A stretch of DNA of 64,000 nucleotides, taken from NCBI RefSeq assembly GCF_006937785.1, contig NZ_SJEE01000002.1, forward strand, positions 186,001 to 250,000. Direction: 5' to 3'. The first letter of the stretch is position 1, and each line of letters opens with the position of its first letter. The position numbers and the translations under genes are program-made. This DNA is from Pseudanabaena sp. UWO311. Its GTDB lineage: Bacteria > Cyanobacteriota > Cyanobacteriia > Pseudanabaenales > Pseudanabaenaceae. The notes beneath the pieces are model-generated. The model saw only the letters and a program-made list of their open reading frames with translations. It was not told the DNA's origin and made no database searches. Below, one piece after another: positions 47,732 to 58,022 of this stretch.

Positions 47732-48391
47732 ATGAAAGCATTTGTAGCAGGAGCCACAGGGCAAACAGGACGACATATTGTCACCGAATTAGTTAAGCGC
47801 AATATTTCCGTAAGAGCCTTAGTCCGTGACCTAGAACTCGCTAAAAAAATCCTACCGCCCGAAGTGGAATTGGTTCGAGGAAATGTGCTTTTTGCGGACA
47901 CATTAGCAGAGGCGATCGCAGATTGTGATGTGCTGGTATGCGCAACAGGTGCAAAGCCGAGCCTAAATGCTATGGAGCCATATTTGGTGGACTATATTGG
48001 CACAAAGAACTTAGTGAATGCTGCGAAGGCAAAAAACATCAAACATTTTGCGATCGTCTCTTCTCTTTGTGTATCAAAGCTATTCCATCCTTTAAATCTA
48101 TTCTGGCTAGTACTTTTCTGGAAAAAACAAGCAGAAAAATATTTGCAAAATAGTGGTTTGACCTATACGATCGTTCGCCCTGGCGGATTGCTAAATCATG
48201 AGAAAATAGGTGGACTGGTAATGTCTAGCCCTGACACTTTATTTGAAGGGAGTATTCCTCGGACTAAAGTTGCCCAAGTGACGGTCGAGGCTTTATTTGA
48301 AGATGCTGCAAAAAACAAGTTGGTGGAGATTGTGGTTGGAGCAGATAGCCCCGACAGCCCGATCGCTGGATTGTTTGCTAAGGTTGCTTAA
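47732..48391 (+). CDS. SDR/NAD(P)-binding atypical short-chain dehydrogenase
   Basis: MKAFVAGATGQTGRHIVTELVKRNISVRALVRD; TIVRPGGLL. Confidence 0.9.
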   Translation: MKAFVAGATGQTGRHIVTELVKRNISVRALVRDLELAKKILPPEVELVRGNVLFADTLAEAIADCDVLVCATGAKPSLNAMEPYLVDYIGTKNLVNAAKAKNIKHFAIVSSLCVSKLFHPLNLFWLVLFWKKQAEKYLQNSGLTYTIVRPGGLLNHEKIGGLVMSSPDTLFEGSIPRTKVAQVTVEALFEDAAKNKLVEIVVGADSPDSPIAGLFAKVA

Positions 48392-48581
48392 CCAAAACCA
48401 AAATTTATTTAAAATTGCTGCAAGGCAACGCTTTTAATGAATCACCCCGCCGCAAGCGGACGGGGTATCAAATTCTTTTTTACTGGAATATACTCACACC
48501 GCAGAGCGGTGGGGTATTTACCCTCTTAGTTGAATAAATTTGATGGTTCTTTTGATCATAAATTTCTACAAATAAACAAAT

Positions 48582-49409
48582 ATGCCTAAAACTGTATTCA
48601 TTACTGGAGCTTCATCAGGAATTGGCAGAGCAACGGCTTTATATTTCCAAAAACAAGGTTGGAATGTCGCCGCCACAATGCGATCGCCTGATCAAGAAAT
48701 AAGCAGAACCAATAGTCTGGCAAATCTTGATCGCGTAGTTTGCCTAAAACTTGATGTTACCGATCGTCCCACGATCACTGATGCAGTTGCAGAAAGTATT
48801 GCTAAATTTGGGGCGATCGATGTGCTGGTAAATAATGCTGGCTATGGCATGTTAGGAGCATTTGAGACTTCTACCCCTGAGCAAATCCAGCGTCAATTTG
48901 ATACTAATGTATTTGGACTGATGGAAACCACTCGCGCAGTGCTACCTCATTTTCGCGATCGCAAGCAGGGTGTAATTGTGAACGTTGCCTCTATTGGCGG
49001 GCGCGTCGCCTTCCCTCTCTATAGCCTTTATCACGCCACGAAATGGGCTGTGGAAGGATTTTCGGAATCCTTGCAACATGAACTTCTTGCTTTCAATATT
49101 CGCGTCAAAATTGTAGAGCCAGGTCCAATTAAAACTGACTTTTATGAGCGATCGGCAGACCGCACCAGCAATCCTGATTTTCCAGAATATGATGAATTTA
49201 GCGATCGCATTTTGACGAAACTCAATAAGATTGGCACAACGGGAGCATTACCTGAAGTTGTAGCCAAAACTATCTATACCGCTAGCACTGATAAATCATG
49301 GAAATTGCGTTATCCCGCCGATCCACTTGCTAAGCAATTATTATTTATGCGTAAGCTTTTACCTGATTTTCTCTTCACCAAAATTGTCCGCCAAAGCACA
49401 GGTGTCTAG
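48582..49409 (+). CDS. Classical SDR-family oxidoreductase
   Basis: TVFITGASSGIGRATALYF; LVNNAGYG; YHATKWAVEGF. Confidence 0.93.
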   Translation: MPKTVFITGASSGIGRATALYFQKQGWNVAATMRSPDQEISRTNSLANLDRVVCLKLDVTDRPTITDAVAESIAKFGAIDVLVNNAGYGMLGAFETSTPEQIQRQFDTNVFGLMETTRAVLPHFRDRKQGVIVNVASIGGRVAFPLYSLYHATKWAVEGFSESLQHELLAFNIRVKIVEPGPIKTDFYERSADRTSNPDFPEYDEFSDRILTKLNKIGTTGALPEVVAKTIYTASTDKSWKLRYPADPLAKQLLFMRKLLPDFLFTKIVRQSTGV

Positions 49410-49491
49410 ATTCAAAATAGAGAAGGCTTAGCCTTCTCTATTTTTTACAGCAGTTAAAAAAAAGTGGCGCTTTGCACCACCTTTTTTTTAG

Positions 49492-50922
49492 CTATTGTTT
49501 TGTTGGTGTAGGTTTAATAGGCTTCAGGGGAATATTATTTGCTTGAAGCCAGTCTTTGCCAACCCGAACCGTGATATCTGACTCAATATCGCCTGTTGAC
49601 TCGATGACCACTTCACCAAGACCCAGAGCTTCTCGCAACTTCTCGGCACTTTCTCGATCGCCATTTTGAGCAACAATCACCGTTTTCGCAAGAGGCTTTG
49701 TCCAGCGATCGCTAGCAGGAAATACTTGAGCATATCCAGCCTTAGACAGAACAGTTGTGGCTTTTTTGGAGCCTTCAGGTTGGGACAGACTATCTTGGAT
49801 CGCAATTCTTAGATTTTGAGGGGTGCTTTCCTCTAGACTTGCGTCTGCTTTCTTCATGATCCCGAAGCTTTGGCTCATGATTTTGGCAAGTCGTCGATTA
49901 TCCAAAATCCAGTAGCTCAAGCTATCAAACTCGCCTGGGTTACTAAACCGTCCTGGAGCCATATGCATCTGGATATTTTTGCGATCAATCTTTGACGTAT
50001 ACCCAGCAAGGGCAAGCACTTCTTCGACTGATAGGTTTGTATCAATATTGTCCTTAACAATGGCTAGGATTTCAGGAAACTTAGTGATGGCTTCGGGTTT
50101 TAGTTTCTGATCGATAAAAGCACGGAAAAATGCTTGCTGACGTTGTACACGACCAATATCGCCCAGATCATCGTGACGATAGCGCATGTATTGAATTGCT
50201 TTACTACCGTTTAATTTTTGCTGCCCCGCATTAAGGTTGATATATAGATGTTGGCTATCATCTTGATATTTCATCTTTTTCGGCACATACACATCAATAC
50301 CACCAAGGGCATCGACTAATTTACCAAAACCATTGACATTGAATCGGATATAACGATCAATCGGTATATCACCCAGCACTTGACTCACAGTTTGTGCTGA
50401 TAGGGGTGCACCACCTGCATAGTTGGCAAAATTAATTTTGGTCTTGCCTACACCTTGAATATCGACACGGGTATCACGAGGAATTGATAAAACTGCAACT
50501 TTTTGAATCGCAGGATCAAAACGGATCAGCAACATTGCGTCACTCATCCCATTGAGGTTGTCGTCAACCTCAGCCAAGTATTTACCTTTGGGCTTGGACT
50601 GGGCATCAGGTAAGTCAGAGGTAAGAATGATCGTTCCGAGAACCAAGATATTGACAGGACGAGTCAGCGTCGGTACACCCGCGATCGCTGAAGTCATGCC
50701 ATCGGAATTACGATTAAATACTGCTGCCTCATCAGCCGATAGCTGACGCTGCTGAAAAGGTCTACTACTCAATACAAAAGCCAAGCCTGCACCTAATCCT
50801 CCCGACAACAGCGCCACAAATAGAACTACAAAAAGAGTCCATTTATGCTTTGAAGCCGTTTTGGTCTTTGGCGACTTGTTAGTCAAACTTGAGTTACCTA
50901 AATTGATTGGATTTGTTGCCAC
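49492..50922 (-). CDS. LytR-CpsA-Psr (LCP) family protein with LytR_C domain
   Basis: DAMLLIRFDPAIQKVAVLSIPRDTRVDI...KINFANYAGG; single N-terminal TM. Confidence 0.9.
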   Translation of the reverse strand: MATNPINLGNSSLTNKSPKTKTASKHKWTLFVVLFVALLSGGLGAGLAFVLSSRPFQQRQLSADEAAVFNRNSDGMTSAIAGVPTLTRPVNILVLGTIILTSDLPDAQSKPKGKYLAEVDDNLNGMSDAMLLIRFDPAIQKVAVLSIPRDTRVDIQGVGKTKINFANYAGGAPLSAQTVSQVLGDIPIDRYIRFNVNGFGKLVDALGGIDVYVPKKMKYQDDSQHLYINLNAGQQKLNGSKAIQYMRYRHDDLGDIGRVQRQQAFFRAFIDQKLKPEAITKFPEILAIVKDNIDTNLSVEEVLALAGYTSKIDRKNIQMHMAPGRFSNPGEFDSLSYWILDNRRLAKIMSQSFGIMKKADASLEESTPQNLRIAIQDSLSQPEGSKKATTVLSKAGYAQVFPASDRWTKPLAKTVIVAQNGDRESAEKLREALGLGEVVIESTGDIESDITVRVGKDWLQANNIPLKPIKPTPTKQ

Positions 50923-51348
50923 AGGTAGGGAATACTCCTCACGACTGAACGGTTTCTTCAGCGATCACCCACCCATGAGCAAAGATGGGGCTCAACACAC
51001 TTTTTTAATTACCTCAAGAACTTTAGATAGCACTCTTGAGGCTTTTAGACTAATTAGCATTTTACTTTAGCACTGTATCGTAACTTATCGTTACAAAGTG
51101 TTAAACATCCTATTAGGCTAGCAAAAAGTCTAGCTATGCAAATTATTTGGATGGATGATACTACATATTTACAGATATAGAGAATTTCGCAAATTGGCAA
51201 TTCTCTATATCTGTAAATATGTATTGCCCTACGCTCAAGTGCAAGCTAAACAACCCAAAAACACGAGGGGCGGCGCTTAGCGCCGCCCCTCGTGTTTTTT
51301 TGGTTTTAATTCAGATGGTGCAACATATAAAATCAAGTTAACGTCAAC

Positions 51349-52251
51349 TTGGCAAACCCTGTAGTGAGAAAGAATTTGAAAAGTCAAACCTCTCGATCTC
51401 TAAAAGCTGTGAGTATGCTTGCTGTGATTGCTCTTGCCAGTTGTGCTTCTTCGTTAAAAGCCCCCTCCTCCGCTCCTAACCTTGTATCTAAGCCCGAACA
51501 AGCCTCAACTACAAACGCCCCCGCAAAGGAAGTTGTCCCCCGTCCGCTGCTAATTAAATCTGCTGAAATTTCTCTACAAGTCAAGTCCATCGAAGAGGTT
51601 ACTAAAGCCATCTCAGCACTTATCAAACAACAACAGGGAGATATTTTAGAATTACAGGACTTTCGTTCAGGAAATTCTGACATGGAACAGTCAGTTTTCC
51701 TGAGACTCAGAGTTCCTCAAGAACGTCTTGATTTGATGATTGATGCGATCGCTCAGCTAGGAATTGTCAAAGGGCGAGCAATTAAAGCTGAAGATGTCTC
51801 TACTCAATTGGTGGATTTGCAAGCTCGCCTCAAAAATTTGCGACAAACTGAAGTACAGCTACAGGGAATCCTCCAGCAGACTGGCTCTGTGGGTGATGTC
51901 CTAAAAGTTACGCAAGAACTCAGTCGTGTCAGGGAAGAGATTGAGCAAATTGATGCTCAGTTCACCAATCTAAAAAATCAAGTTGCTTATTCAACGATAC
52001 AGGTAAGACTTTTGTCCGCGATATCGACCATTGCACCTCAATCTGATCTCGGCACACAATTACAAAATACTTGGAATAGCGCCGCCAATTCTTTTACAGT
52101 TGTCAGCATCGGACTATTAAAACTAGCAATCTGGCTATTAGTCTATTGTCCCTATTGGCTAATCCCTCTAGCAATTTACTTATTTTTACGACACCGACAT
52201 CGCCAACTAGCGCAAGCCTCAAAGCCTGACTCTAATGTGAGTTCAGATTAA
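51349..52251 (+). CDS. DUF4349-domain membrane lipoprotein (TTG start)
   Basis: SAEISLQVKSIEEVTKAISALI...RVPQERLDLMIDAIAQLG...EDVSTQLVDLQARLKNL; C-terminal TM. Confidence 0.82.
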   Translation: MANPVVRKNLKSQTSRSLKAVSMLAVIALASCASSLKAPSSAPNLVSKPEQASTTNAPAKEVVPRPLLIKSAEISLQVKSIEEVTKAISALIKQQQGDILELQDFRSGNSDMEQSVFLRLRVPQERLDLMIDAIAQLGIVKGRAIKAEDVSTQLVDLQARLKNLRQTEVQLQGILQQTGSVGDVLKVTQELSRVREEIEQIDAQFTNLKNQVAYSTIQVRLLSAISTIAPQSDLGTQLQNTWNSAANSFTVVSIGLLKLAIWLLVYCPYWLIPLAIYLFLRHRHRQLAQASKPDSNVSSD

Positions 52252-52308
52252 GCTACTGCTAAACTAGTATTGACATATTTTTATCGAGATTTTTGAAAGA
52301 TCTGCAAG

Positions 52309-52764
52309 TTGATTATGGAAGTTAGATTTCGAGAATGCGATTGGTTCGACTTATGGATCTGGATAAAATTCAATGAAATCCCCTCCCAGCAAGAAAAACA
52401 ACTGTTAGACGAGGTATTTAATTCTTGGTTTTTGCTTGGTAAATTAGGTGGTTTCAATGCCTGCAATATGCAGGTTTTAGAATCTGGTGTGGATGTCAGC
52501 TATTTTGACTATGACAATCAAGCCGCCGATGATGAGATGATGTCGGTCATGCACAACATGACTGATCTCGAATACGAAAACGAATGGGGGCGCTGTTGGG
52601 TTGACTTGGGAACGACCGATGCGATCGCGATCGATACTTTGGTAAATGCGTTGCGCCAATTTGATAAGGAATATGTCGCGATCGAAGAAGTAATTATCGG
52701 TGGACAAAACTCTGACTGGTTAGTTGAGCATAAGAGTCTAGATGATGAAGATTATGATCGTTAA
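52309..52764 (+). CDS. DUF3531-like cyanobacterial conserved protein
   Basis: EVRFRECDWFDLWIWIKFNEIPSQQEKQLLDEVFNSWFLLGKLGGFNA...WGRCWVDLGTTDAIAIDTLVNALRQ. Confidence 0.65.
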   Translation: MIMEVRFRECDWFDLWIWIKFNEIPSQQEKQLLDEVFNSWFLLGKLGGFNACNMQVLESGVDVSYFDYDNQAADDEMMSVMHNMTDLEYENEWGRCWVDLGTTDAIAIDTLVNALRQFDKEYVAIEEVIIGGQNSDWLVEHKSLDDEDYDR

Positions 52765-52818
52765 ACTATTAGAGACATGCTGGGCATGTCTCTAATAAAA
52801 ATTTAGAGGAAAACCAAA

Positions 52819-53202
52819 ATGCGCGTTTTGCACACCATGATTCGAGTTGGCGATCTAGAGCGATCGCTTGATTTTTATAGTAATGTCCTAGGTATGAAAA
52901 TATTGCGTCGTAAGGATTATCCTGATGGGCGCTTTACCCTCGCCTTCGTTGGTTACGGCGATGAATCGAGCAATGCCGTCATTGAGCTAACCCATAATTG
53001 GGATACCAGTACCTACGACATTGGCACTGGCTATGGTCATATTGCGTTAGGTATGGAAAATATTTATACCGCCTGTGACGCTATTCGAGAAAAAGGCGGC
53101 AAAATTACCCGTGAGCCAGGACCGATGAAGCATGGCACAACTGAAATTGCCTTTGTCGAAGATCCAGATGGCTATAAAATCGAGTTGATTCAACTCAAAT
53201 AA
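52819..53202 (+). CDS. gloA: Lactoylglutathione lyase (glyoxalase I)
   Basis: [60 protein letters not shown]. Confidence 0.95.
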   Translation: MRVLHTMIRVGDLERSLDFYSNVLGMKILRRKDYPDGRFTLAFVGYGDESSNAVIELTHNWDTSTYDIGTGYGHIALGMENIYTACDAIREKGGKITREPGPMKHGTTEIAFVEDPDGYKIELIQLK

Positions 53203-53236
53203 CTTGAATTGCGGCGAAGCCGCAATTCAAGTTTCT
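53203..53236. terminator. Perfect hairpin aacttgaattgcggcgaagccgcaattcaagtt
   Basis: Long stem directly after the gloA stop. Confidence 0.65.
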
Positions 53237-53292
53237 GAAGATTGAGATAAAAATTGTTATAAGCTGTAAAGCTGCACACCAGTAGCCTAGTC

Positions 53293-54723
53293 ATGCGTAG
53301 ACCCCGATATACAACTTCTTGGCAATCCAAGCGCAAATCTTGGTTGCGAAATACTCTACTTTTGATCCTAATTGGTCTGCCATTAATATTGATTTTGGCG
53401 GAACTAATCGCACGAGGAGCAGTTTTAGCAACAGGTAGTAACAACCAGCTCGCCCCCAACAAAACTGTAGCGATCGCTCAGTCCTACGCCTTTAAATTGC
53501 AGGACTCTAATGGTAATAACTATCCTGGACTACCAGATGCTGGGCAGCTCCAAGTAAAACGCAGTCCACTACTGGGTTATGAATTGCTTCCCAGTCAAAG
53601 TAGTGAATATTGGCAAATCAACGATCAGGGCTTTCGCCAAGATTCATCCGTCCCCGTTGTCAAGCCTCCTAACGAGATCCGAGTCTTTTTGGTTGGTGGC
53701 TCCACCGCTTTTACAAATATGGCGGAAAAGAATCAAAATGCTCTAGCTTTTAAGGTTGAGAAATTGCTGAACGAGCGCGTCCGTGCTCAGAATAGCAGTC
53801 CCGAAAAGTTTAAGCCCAAAGAAATCCCCTACTTTGCCGACCAAATTGAAGCGATGCGAGCATTACCTCCGCGTATTCGTGATGGCAGCTATAGAGTAAT
53901 TGCGGCTGCGGCTCCTGGCTATAGCTCTGGCAATGAACTAGCTCTATTAGCGCATAAGGTAATGACATATAGCCCCAATGCACTGTTGATTCTCGATGGC
54001 TATGAAGATTTGCGATCGCCTAGCAATCAGACTGCTCGCGAAATTGGGAATGTTGAGCAAATGCTACGTGATCCACTAGCCCAATATCGACAACATCTAA
54101 CCCAGCAATTTAATAATTGGTTAAATTCGCTCTATCTAGTCAAAGCATGGCAAAAATGGGTAATACCAGCAGATATCAGTACATTTAGCTCTGAATATCA
54201 AGTTTTTAATGCTGAACAACTTAGCAAAGATCCTAAGGAAACTCAAAAAAGAGTTGACCGATATCTCTACAATACTCAGCAAATGATGAGATTGACTAAT
54301 AATATTCCTGCTTTGATCCTGCTTCAGCCAGAAATAACAGGCAAGCAAAAATCCTTAACCAAAGAAGAAGAAGGTATTCTAAAATCTTTGGGCAAGGAAT
54401 ATAGCGATCGCGCTACTAATGCTTACATGCTCACTGAACAAGCTCTGAGCAATAGCCCGATCAAGGCCAAATTTGTCAGTTTTTATCAGCTGTTTCAAAA
54501 TACTAACCAGCAAGCCTTCATCGATCCCATCCATCTGACTGAAGCTGCCAATGATGTATTAGCTCAGAAACTATATGAAAGTACCGAACAGCTCTTTTTG
54601 GTGCAGCCTGCTCCAAATGCCCTAAGTGGTGATGTGGATGCAAAAACAAGCACACCGCCTCAGCCCGTGGTCACACCAGAACCTAATCAGTCGAGTGTCC
54701 TGCGTTCACTGATTATTCCTTAG
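53293..54723 (+). CDS. SGNH/GDSL-hydrolase-like membrane-anchored protein
   Basis: N-terminal TM; FLVGGSTAFTN nucleophile-like block; IDPIHLTEAANDVLAQKLYE DxxH block. Confidence 0.75.
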   Translation: MRRPRYTTSWQSKRKSWLRNTLLLILIGLPLILILAELIARGAVLATGSNNQLAPNKTVAIAQSYAFKLQDSNGNNYPGLPDAGQLQVKRSPLLGYELLPSQSSEYWQINDQGFRQDSSVPVVKPPNEIRVFLVGGSTAFTNMAEKNQNALAFKVEKLLNERVRAQNSSPEKFKPKEIPYFADQIEAMRALPPRIRDGSYRVIAAAAPGYSSGNELALLAHKVMTYSPNALLILDGYEDLRSPSNQTAREIGNVEQMLRDPLAQYRQHLTQQFNNWLNSLYLVKAWQKWVIPADISTFSSEYQVFNAEQLSKDPKETQKRVDRYLYNTQQMMRLTNNIPALILLQPEITGKQKSLTKEEEGILKSLGKEYSDRATNAYMLTEQALSNSPIKAKFVSFYQLFQNTNQQAFIDPIHLTEAANDVLAQKLYESTEQLFLVQPAPNALSGDVDAKTSTPPQPVVTPEPNQSSVLRSLIIP

Positions 54724-54746
54724 AACTAGGCGAGTTTTATTAGTAA

Positions 54747-54776
54747 TACAAAAAATGGCATAGCCATTTTTTTGTA
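54747..54776. repeat. Minimal family-2-like hairpin flanked by TAA/TAA
   Basis: taa|tacaaaaaatggcatagccatttttttgta|taa. Confidence 0.5.
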
Positions 54777-54884
54777 TAAGGAAAGACTATTAACAGCTAC
54801 AAAATCGTAAAAATGCAAAAACTGATTTTCATAATGAGAATAGCTAAAGTAAACTATATAAGTCAGTGAGTTTAATAAATATTT

Positions 54885-54983
54885 ATGGTAGAACCAATTC
54901 TGTCGGGCATTTGCCTCGGTCTTATTTTCATTACCCTTGGCGGACTGTTTTTTGCTGCTTATCAGCAATATCGTCGCGTCTAG
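54885..54983 (+). CDS. petG: Cytochrome b6f complex subunit PetG (absent from ORF track; 32 aa)
   Basis: Translation [32 protein letters not shown]; followed by a hairpin with T-run. Confidence 0.93.
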   Translation: MVEPILSGICLGLIFITLGGLFFAAYQQYRRV

Positions 54984-54997
54984 TAACAACATAAAAA

Positions 54998-55038
54998 TCA
55001 GAAAGCAGAAGAGGTGTAAAATGCCTCTTCTGCTTTTT
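54998..55038 (+). terminator. Hairpin terminator after petG
   Basis: gaaagcagaagaggtgtaaaatgcctcttctgcttttt. Confidence 0.75.
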
Positions 55039-55077
55039 GGTACAAACTTAAATAATGCTCCTTGCTAGATCCCCAAT

Positions 55078-55410
55078 TTATTCTTCTAATGCTTCGGGTT
55101 GTTCTAAATAGCGGCAAATTTCATTGATTTTCATGCGATAAATATGTGGCCAACCACCATTTGTTTCAATATCGCGTAAAAGATTAAACAACTCATGGCG
55201 ACTTGTAGGTAAAGCTGGTTGGAACAAATCATCGCGAATGCGCTTATGGATTACTTCTAAAACTCGTAAAATCTGCAAAAGACTAGCCACATCGTTTTGC
55301 TGATCTTGAGCAATTTGCCATAGGCGATCGCTGATCGCATCAACCTCCGATAAATTTGCAGTTTGCCTCGGTTGTGATTGGTTCTGTGATTGGATTTCAG
55401 TTTGTGCCAA
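55078..55410 (-). CDS. Hypothetical protein (110 aa)
   Basis: Intact ORF between petG and psbO; soluble helical composition. Confidence 0.55.
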   Translation of the reverse strand: MAQTEIQSQNQSQPRQTANLSEVDAISDRLWQIAQDQQNDVASLLQILRVLEVIHKRIRDDLFQPALPTSRHELFNLLRDIETNGGWPHIYRMKINEICRYLEQPEALEE

Positions 55411-55643
55411 GCTAAGTACCCTCGTGCGCGATAATATGGTGATTGGAATTTTATAAATTAAGTCTTTAGTTAGCTAACCCCTATGGCTAGTCTAAAGCAA
55501 CACCAACTCCTTAACGATCTCAATTTAAAATCCCAAACTAGATCGTATTTTTAACAGAGTTATCATAGGCTGTGCTTTGCTCAATCCGTCCTAACTCTAA
55601 AATACTAACCGTTAAATCCCATTAAATTAAAAAGAGGTTATTT

Positions 55644-56483
55644 ATGAAATTTCGTAGTTTTACGAAAGCAATTTTTACATTGTGTATCAGTTTATGTCTG
55701 TTAGTAGTAAGCGGTCTATTTGCTACTAATGCGATCGCAGGTACTCAAGGCTTGACCTATGACCAAATTTTAAATACTGGTTTAGCAAATAAATGTCCTG
55801 ACATTCTGGGTTCTTCTCGCGGCGGCCGCAACTTTATTCCCATTGGTGCAGGTCAGTCTGTCGAAATAACAGAGCTTTGCCTAGAGCCAACTTCATTTTT
55901 TGTTAAAGAAGAATCTAGCAATAAGCGTAAAAAATCTGAGTTTGTTGCTAGCAAGCTGATGACTCGCTCAACTTCTAGCCTCGACTTCGTGAAAGCAACT
56001 GTTACTGGAAATAGCGATGGTAGCCTTTCCCTAGTAGAAACTGATGGTTTAGACTATCAACCCATCACTGTCAAAATGCCTGGTGGTGAACTGGTAGCAA
56101 TTTTGTTTACCATCAAAGGTTTCAATGCCAAAACTGCTCCTGGTGTAAATGGCATCACCACATCGGTTGACTTTGTTGGTCCTACCGATGTTCCTACCTA
56201 TCGTGGCTCAGGCTTTATCGATCCTAAGGGTCGTGGTCTAGCGATCGGTTATGACTCTGCTGAAGCATTACCTGCTAAGCGTAATTCTTTTGATAACAGA
56301 AGCGTAAAGGATGACTCGACCTCCAAAGGTACTATGTCATTGCAAATCGCTAAGCTCAATGCTGATACTGGCGAAATTGCTGGTACTTTTGAGACTGAGC
56401 AAACCTCTGACAACGATCTTGGAGGTGTTGAACCCAAGGAAGTCATCATTCGCGGCATTTTTTACGGCAAAGTTAACTCTTAA
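55644..56483 (+). CDS. psbO: Photosystem II manganese-stabilising protein PsbO
   Basis: LTYDQILNTGLANKCPDI; ELCLEPTSFFVKEE; TSVDFVGPTDVPTYRGSGFIDPKGRGLAIGYD. Confidence 0.98.
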   Translation: MKFRSFTKAIFTLCISLCLLVVSGLFATNAIAGTQGLTYDQILNTGLANKCPDILGSSRGGRNFIPIGAGQSVEITELCLEPTSFFVKEESSNKRKKSEFVASKLMTRSTSSLDFVKATVTGNSDGSLSLVETDGLDYQPITVKMPGGELVAILFTIKGFNAKTAPGVNGITTSVDFVGPTDVPTYRGSGFIDPKGRGLAIGYDSAEALPAKRNSFDNRSVKDDSTSKGTMSLQIAKLNADTGEIAGTFETEQTSDNDLGGVEPKEVIIRGIFYGKVNS

Positions 56484-56489
56484 ATTTGT

Positions 56490-56534
56490 CCACAAAAAAA
56501 GAGAGTTCCCTTTGGGAACTCTCTTTTTTTGTGG
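56490..56534. terminator. Perfect palindrome after psbO
   Basis: ccacaaaaaaagagagttccctttgggaactctctttttttgtgg. Confidence 0.85.
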
Positions 56535-56535
56535 A

Positions 56536-57378
56536 TTATGGTTGATATTCTGGCTTCTCATGTTCGACTACAAAAACATTGGAATAAAGGTGCGCTACAA
56601 TCTCTTGACCTTGCTGTGTCAGAGACAAATAGTACAGAGCATCTTTAACAAATGGATATACGCTTGTCCAATAGAATTTAGGATAGTTTCGGCGTAAGTC
56701 CCCTGGGTGAGCGTAGCCAAGCGCCATATTTACACCAGTTTCTTCAAACTCATAAAATAAAGCCCCAATTTTTTTGAGATAACGGGGATCGCTGAGCTGT
56801 CCGATCAAATCTGCCGATCGCACCAAGCCTGCAAAATGCGTAGTATCCTGATGGTCGCCAGTTTTTGGTACAGGAAATCTTGTTAATTCAATATTTCGGC
56901 AAATTTTCTCAGACTTAATCAAAGAATGATTAGCAAAGCGCTGATTTACAAATAGTTTAGCGCGATCGACATGGTATGGCGTTAGTCCCGCATCTGACGC
57001 TCCAGCAGGTAACTCCACCATTGCCTCACCAATACCAGTTGCAAATTTACCACCTCCATCTTGGAGGCAAACCCCTTTAACATAGCCAATGTCATGGCAA
57101 ACAAGAGAAATAATGTAATGCAACCAATCTTCAGGTGAGACTCGTCCTTCACGGATATGCTTACCTCGCAAAATTTCTTGACCAACTAGCGTCACTAAGA
57201 TCGTATGTTCGACATTGTGATAAAGAGCATCACTATTGGCAATATTTTCCAACGCCATGTTGCCAGCCCAGCCGATAATATCTTCGTAATCATGTAGATA
57301 GCCGCCATAGGTACGGCGATATCCTAGCTTTAGTTGTTCAACAAAGTTACCGATCAGCAGTTCAGTTGCATTAAACAT
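56536..57378 (-). CDS. HD-domain metalloprotein/phosphohydrolase
   Basis: HNVEHTILVTLVGQEIL; ISLVCHDIGYVKG; RSADLIGQLSDP. Confidence 0.8.
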   Translation of the reverse strand: MFNATELLIGNFVEQLKLGYRRTYGGYLHDYEDIIGWAGNMALENIANSDALYHNVEHTILVTLVGQEILRGKHIREGRVSPEDWLHYIISLVCHDIGYVKGVCLQDGGGKFATGIGEAMVELPAGASDAGLTPYHVDRAKLFVNQRFANHSLIKSEKICRNIELTRFPVPKTGDHQDTTHFAGLVRSADLIGQLSDPRYLKKIGALFYEFEETGVNMALGYAHPGDLRRNYPKFYWTSVYPFVKDALYYLSLTQQGQEIVAHLYSNVFVVEHEKPEYQP

Positions 57379-57597
57379 AAATCTTCGCGTACCTAAGTAA
57401 AGCCAAAATGTAATCTAAATAATAAGCCTAACTCTTATTGTTGGTGCGATTGTCAATAAAATTCCTGAAAATCAGAAATTAATCGTAAGATGCCTCTTTT
57501 ACTTTCTAATAACAATCCTTAAAATTTTAGGTAGCTAGGCTCAATTAAATATAAACCCTAAAATCTTCACTGCCCACTGTGCGGGCGATGAAGATTT

Positions 57598-57713
57598 TAT
57601 AGCTAATGTCACTTGTCTTAGGACAAATCAAAATCCAAGAATTGGTTGGCGGCGCGGAGCGCCGCCAACCAATTCTTGGATTTTATGTCCTAGTACATTT
57701 GGCGACAGCTATA
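57598..57713. mobile_element. Family-1 palindromic MITE-like element
   Basis: tatagctaatgtcacttgtcttaggacaaatcaaaatccaagaattggttggcggcgcggagcgccgccaaccaattcttggattttatgtcctagtacatttggcgacagctata. Confidence 0.8.
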
Positions 57714-58022
57714 CCTGCGACGTAGGCTTGCTTTCAAAAAGTCCAAAATTGGTTTGATAATGAGAATTGATGCTAAAAGCTCAAGTATGCTAGAGAATAC
57801 TTCCAAGCAACCCGTCGAAATGGGGTTGAACTTTTTTAGTCTGCTCTTAAGTGCATAACTACAGCGTAAATCCTAACCTAGCAAGGTTTTAGAATTCTCA
57901 AAATGGCAACGCCATTTTGAGAATTGGTATAACTTTTAAGTTGCAGCAAAAAGTACTATATAGGCAATATAGTTAGGGTAGTATTATTTAGACTGATAAA
58001 TCTTATTCCTAAAATATCAAAT

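Noticed and set aside
50935-50950. actcctcacgac as a second Yfr1 motif
   Set aside because: Differs from the ultraconserved motif and has no flanking hairpins or terminator
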